This document shows positions 51,228 through 54,153 of a DNA stretch of 54,153 bases, piece after piece. The position numbers were made by a program, and so were the translations under genes. Source of the stretch: Micromonospora sp. ATCC 39149 (GTDB taxonomy: Bacteria; Actinomycetota; Actinomycetes; Mycobacteriales; Micromonosporaceae); NCBI RefSeq assembly GCF_000158815.1, contig NZ_GG657738.1, positions 6,699,157 to 6,753,309 of the forward strand, read 5' to 3'. The notes beneath the pieces were generated by a model that did not search any database, was not told where the DNA came from, and worked only from the letters and a program-made list of their open reading frames with translations. Position 1 is the first letter of the stretch, and each line of letters starts with the position of its first letter.

Positions 51228-52418
51228 GTGACCAACCCCGGACCACCACGGCACCCACGGCGGCGGTGGCCGGGGGTCGGAGTCGCGGCGGCCACCGTCG
51301 CTGCCGTCGTCGTGGCCCCCGGCGCGGCGGTGGCCGATCCCGTCGCCGGGCTCGCGCCGACACCGGGCACCCCGGTGTGCCAGATCCGCGACGACCGGTT
51401 GACCGAGATATCCGGCCTGGTCGCCACCGACGACGGGTTCGTCGTGGTCAACGACGGCGCCGAGGAGGAGTCCCGCCGCCGGATCTTCTTTCTCGACGCC
51501 CGCTGCGCGGTGGTGCGGACGGTGCGCTACCCGTCCCGGCCCCGCGACACCGAGGACCTGGCCGTCGGCGCCGACGGCACGATCTGGGTCGCCGACATCG
51601 GCGACAACGACCGGGCCCGCCGGACGGTCGCCCTGTGGAAGCTGCCGCCCGGGGCGTCCCGCCCGGTGCTGCACCGCATGACGTACCCCGACGGCGCGCA
51701 CGACGCGGAGGCCCTCCTGGTCGACGGCGCCGGGCGGCCGCTGATCGTGACGAAGCAGGGCGGCAGCGCGGGCCTGTACCGCCCGGCCTTGCCGCTGCGG
51801 GCGGGCGGGACCGTGCCGCTGGCCAGGGTGGGGCAGGTGCGGCTGCCGTCCACCACGACCCGCAACCCGTACTCCTTCGTCGGCCGAGGCGTGGTCACCG
51901 GCGCAGCGAGCGCGCCCGACGGGCGGCGGGTGGTCCTGCGCACCTACGCCGACGCCTTCGCCTTCGACGTCGCCAGCGGCGATCTCGTCGCCGCCCTCAC
52001 CACCGGCAGGCCCAGCAGCATCCCGCTGCCGGACGAACCGCAGGGCGAGTCGGTCAGCTTCAGCCGCGACGGGCGGTCCCTGCTCACCGTCTCCGAGACG
52101 GCGAACCAGCCACCCGGCACGCGACCGAGGATCCTGCGCTACACCCTGCCACCCAGGCCGACCCCGTCGCTGCCCCGTACCGGCCCGGCGCCGGCCGGCA
52201 CCGGCCGCGCCGACGACCGGGGTGCCGACGACCGGGGTGCCGACGACCGCGACGGCGATGGCGGGGCCGATGACGGTGGGGCCGCCGGCCGCGGTTCCCG
52301 TGACCGTGCCGAGCGCGGCGGCACCGCACCCCTGCTGGTGGGCGGCGTCGCGGCGGCGTTGGCGCTGCTCGCCCTGGGAATGGCCACGGCGAGGGGTGCC
52401 CGTCGCGGCGGGCGGTAG
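51228..52418 (+). CDS. secreted, C-terminally anchored beta-propeller-like protein
   Basis: About 396 residues. GTG at 51228 (VTNPGPPRHPRRRW) taken as start, with a GTG at 51207 possible. Basic head and hydrophobic core AAATVAAVVVAPGAAVA form a signal peptide. The body has repeated DxDG-like turns (EDLAVGADGTIWVADIGDND, DAEALLVDGAGRPLIV, SFSRDGRSLLTVSE), suggesting a beta-propeller. A disordered Asp/Gly/Arg repeat (RADDRGADDRGADDRD) leads to a final transmembrane helix LLVGGVAAALALLALGMATA and basic end. Function unknown. Outside the cluster. Confidence 0.8.
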   Translation: MTNPGPPRHPRRRWPGVGVAAATVAAVVVAPGAAVADPVAGLAPTPGTPVCQIRDDRLTEISGLVATDDGFVVVNDGAEEESRRRIFFLDARCAVVRTVRYPSRPRDTEDLAVGADGTIWVADIGDNDRARRTVALWKLPPGASRPVLHRMTYPDGAHDAEALLVDGAGRPLIVTKQGGSAGLYRPALPLRAGGTVPLARVGQVRLPSTTTRNPYSFVGRGVVTGAASAPDGRRVVLRTYADAFAFDVASGDLVAALTTGRPSSIPLPDEPQGESVSFSRDGRSLLTVSETANQPPGTRPRILRYTLPPRPTPSLPRTGPAPAGTGRADDRGADDRGADDRDGDGGADDGGAAGRGSRDRAERGGTAPLLVGGVAAALALLALGMATARGARRGGR

Positions 52419-52898
52419 CGTTCGGGCCCCTGGCCGTCGACTGATCCGATCGACGCGCGGCCGTTCTGACCGGCCCGGTCGTGTTCAGGTACGGCGGGCC
52501 GGTCGTCGGGCTGTGGCGGTCCGCGAACGACCTGGCCTACGGTCGGTGCCCGAAAGTATCGCGTCGCGTCGATCCATTGTGGGTGTTAGCGGTAACACGT
52601 TATGGTGTCGGCGGCCAGGGTGAGGGCACGCTCCAGCCACGGGCCACGGGCCACGGGCCGCCGGTCGCCGCTCGGGAGCCGGGCCGGCAGCGCACCCGCA
52701 CGGGCACCGTCGACGGTGCTCCGTGCCGCGCCGTACCCAGCAGTTTGCGGTGGTGCGCCGACCCGCCGTGCCCCGGCTCAACCCTTCCAGGCCGGCGCGC
52801 GGGCGGAGCTCGCCGAGAGGCCGTCGCGCCGCGCCCGTCTCCAGCACCGCGCCCTGGCGTGCCCCTCGCCCAGGGCGACCAGCATCGGGAGGATACGC
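52419..52898. other. 480-base upstream region of the SGNH esterase
   Basis: No gene is supported. It contains the LacI-type palindrome at 52583-52598 about 300 bases before the ATG, suggesting a long leader or a distant operator. Confidence 0.5.
52583..52598. promoter_or_regulatory. LacI-family-type operator candidate
   Basis: GTGTTA-GCGG-TAACAC, perfect 6-bp arms around a central CG, the form typical of LacI-family sugar repressors. Confidence 0.45.
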
Positions 52899-54020
52899 AT
52901 GATACGAAGAACTCGCCTGTTCGGCGCGGCGGCGGCGGTCATGGCGGTCGTCGCCACCGCTGTCACGTTCGCGATCGGGCCCGCCAACGCCGAGTCCAAC
53001 GGCGGCGTCCGGGTGATGCCACTCGGCGACTCGATCACGGACGGCTTCAACGTCCCGGGCGGCTACCGCATCGACCTGTGGCAGAAGCTCGCCGCCGGCG
53101 GCTACCGGATCGACTTCGTCGGTTCGATGTTCAACGGGCCGGCCAGCCTGGGCGACCACGACCACGAGGGCCACTCGGGGTGGACCATCGCCCAGGTCGA
53201 CGCCAACGTCGTCAACTGGCTGCGGGCGACGACCCCCCGTACCGTGCTGCTGCACATCGGCACCAACGACATGTACGGCGACCCGACCGCCGCCGCGTCC
53301 CGGCTCTCCACGCTGCTCGACCGCATCACCACGACCGCGCCGTCGGCGGACGTCTTCGTCGCGACGATCATCCCGCGTTCCGGCAGCACCGACAACGCGG
53401 TGCGGACGTACAACGCGGCCATCCCGGGCATCGTGCAGAGCAAGGTCAACGCCGGTCGCCGTGTGCACCTGGTCGACATGTACAGGGCGCTGACCCTGGC
53501 CGATCTCGCCGACGGTGTGCACCCCAACGCGACCGGCTACAGCAAGATGGCCACTGCGTGGTACAACGCGCTGCGCGCGGTGCCGGGCAGCATCGGCGGC
53601 ACGCCCCCGACGACGACGCCCCCGACGACGACGCCCCCGACGACGACGCCCCCGACGACGACGCCCCCGACGACGGCGCCCCCGACGACGCCTCCGCCCG
53701 CCGGCGGGTGCCGGGTGTCGTACACGGTCAACGCCTGGAGCACCGGCCTGACCGCCGCCGTCACGATCACCAACACCAGCGCCACGACCGTCAACGGCTG
53801 GAGCCTGGCGTTCACGTTGCCGAGTGGGCAGAGCATCACCGGCGGCTGGAACGCCACCTACACCCCCACCAGCGGCGCGGTGACCGCCCGTAACGTCTCC
53901 TACAACGGCAGCGTCGCCCCGAACGGGTCGGTGGACATCGGGTTCCAGGCGAACCACACCGGCAACGCCGGTAAACCGTCCTCTTTCACCCTCAACGGCA
54001 CCGCCTGCTCGATCGCCTGA
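52899..54020 (+). CDS. secreted SGNH-hydrolase (carbohydrate esterase-like) with C-terminal CBM2
   Basis: A 373-residue protein. ATG at 52899 after GGGAGG. Signal MIRRTRLFGAAAAVMAVVAT. SGNH blocks: MPLGDSITDGF (Ser), later GHSGWTIAQVD (Gly), LLHIGTNDMYG (Asn), and DGVHPNATGYSKMA (Asp/His). A PPTTT linker is followed by CBM2 (CRVSYTVNAWSTGLTAAVTI ... FTLNGTACSIA). Likely deacetylates xylan or related polymers at plant cell walls, matching the xylanase at 11.3 kb. Confidence 0.93.
   Translation: MIRRTRLFGAAAAVMAVVATAVTFAIGPANAESNGGVRVMPLGDSITDGFNVPGGYRIDLWQKLAAGGYRIDFVGSMFNGPASLGDHDHEGHSGWTIAQVDANVVNWLRATTPRTVLLHIGTNDMYGDPTAAASRLSTLLDRITTTAPSADVFVATIIPRSGSTDNAVRTYNAAIPGIVQSKVNAGRRVHLVDMYRALTLADLADGVHPNATGYSKMATAWYNALRAVPGSIGGTPPTTTPPTTTPPTTTPPTTTPPTTAPPTTPPPAGGCRVSYTVNAWSTGLTAAVTITNTSATTVNGWSLAFTLPSGQSITGGWNATYTPTSGAVTARNVSYNGSVAPNGSVDIGFQANHTGNAGKPSSFTLNGTACSIA
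53601..53690 (+). repeat. six copies of a 15-bp repeat coding the esterase linker
   Basis: Unit ACGCCCCCGACGACG repeated from 53601, last copy with one change, coding TPPTT-type Pro/Thr linker. Copy number is likely variable by slippage. Confidence 0.9.
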
Positions 54021-54023
54021 CGT

Positions 54024-54068
54024 CCGTCGGGCCCCCCGCGCCCGTACCGTTCGTGGGGGGCCCGACGG
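54024..54068 (+). terminator. perfect 14-bp hairpin after the esterase
   Basis: CCGTCGGGCCCCCC (54024-54037) pairs exactly with GGGGGGCCCGACGG (54055-54068), loop 17, three bases after the stop codon. Beyond it to 54153 I see nothing further. Confidence 0.85.
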
Positions 54069-54153
54069 GCGGTCGACGGCGCTCCCGCGCGGGCAGATCG
54101 CGCTCCGGGGCGACGGGCGCGGCCATCCGCGGTGGCCTGTGACCTGCGTTACC

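Noticed and set aside
53513..53751. Short repeats CCGACGACG that might suggest a CRISPR-like array
   Set aside because: They are contiguous 15-bp units without spacers and encode the Pro/Thr linker of the esterase.

Overview
The window is very GC-rich with actinomycete codon usage (many GTG/TTG starts, ATGA/GTGA overlaps, purine-rich ribosome sites). Three secreted enzymes carry CBM2 cellulose-binding modules on Pro/Thr linkers, which points to a soil actinomycete, most likely Micromonosporaceae. That assignment is inference from style, not from a marker gene.

Region 1 (1-11.1 kb) looks like an accessory or conflict island. A TIR-domain gene is cut by the left edge. Beside it lie an ATGA-coupled methyltransferase and cupin-like pair and a 1855-residue NLR-like protein: XRE helix-turn-helix, calcineurin-like phosphoesterase with eroded metal ligands, NACHT NTPase, pentapeptide repeats and 15 WD40 blades. 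All are on the minus strand. A perfect inverted repeat lies just upstream of the large gene. Small membrane proteins and a substrate-binding-protein/polytopic-membrane-protein pair without ABC components follow.

Region 2 (11.2-14.6 kb) is plant-polysaccharide degradation: a GH10 xylanase-CBM2 divergent from a PQQ-type sugar dehydrogenase-CBM2, with XlnR-like boxes between them. A third CBM2 enzyme, an SGNH esterase, closes the window (52.9-54.0 kb).

Region 3 (15.4-50.9 kb) is a biosynthetic gene cluster, bordered on the left by transposase and gene remnants and on the right by a strong terminator. It has two halves. The left half makes and processes carrier-bound amino acids: a radical SAM enzyme, a BtrJ-like ATP-grasp ligase, a BtrK-like PLP decarboxylase, an ACP, a MATE exporter, a KASIII pair in which only one member keeps the Cys (PqsC/PqsB-like), a split acyl-CoA dehydrogenase pair, a PCP, and transglutaminase-like amide synthases. 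The right half is a carbohydrate-derived building-block pathway: alcohol dehydrogenase, glycoside hydrolase (frameshifted here), DegT aminotransferase, GT4, NDP-sugar epimerase/decarboxylase, NDP-sugar 6-dehydrogenase, AMP ligase and sugar nucleotidyltransferase. It is followed by an amidase, a PPTase and a stand-alone condensation domain.

The right half, together with two atypical response regulators like Cgc1 and a UvrA-like resistance protein, resembles pyrrolamide (congocidine/netropsin) logic, in which 4-acetamidopyrrole-2-carboxylate is built from N-acetylglucosamine. My central inference is that the cluster makes a DNA-binding pyrrolamide-like or aminosugar-containing hybrid whose other end is a decarboxylated and modified aminoacyl unit. 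I do not recognise the cluster as a known one. A calicheamicin-type aminopentose is the main alternative reading of the sugar genes.
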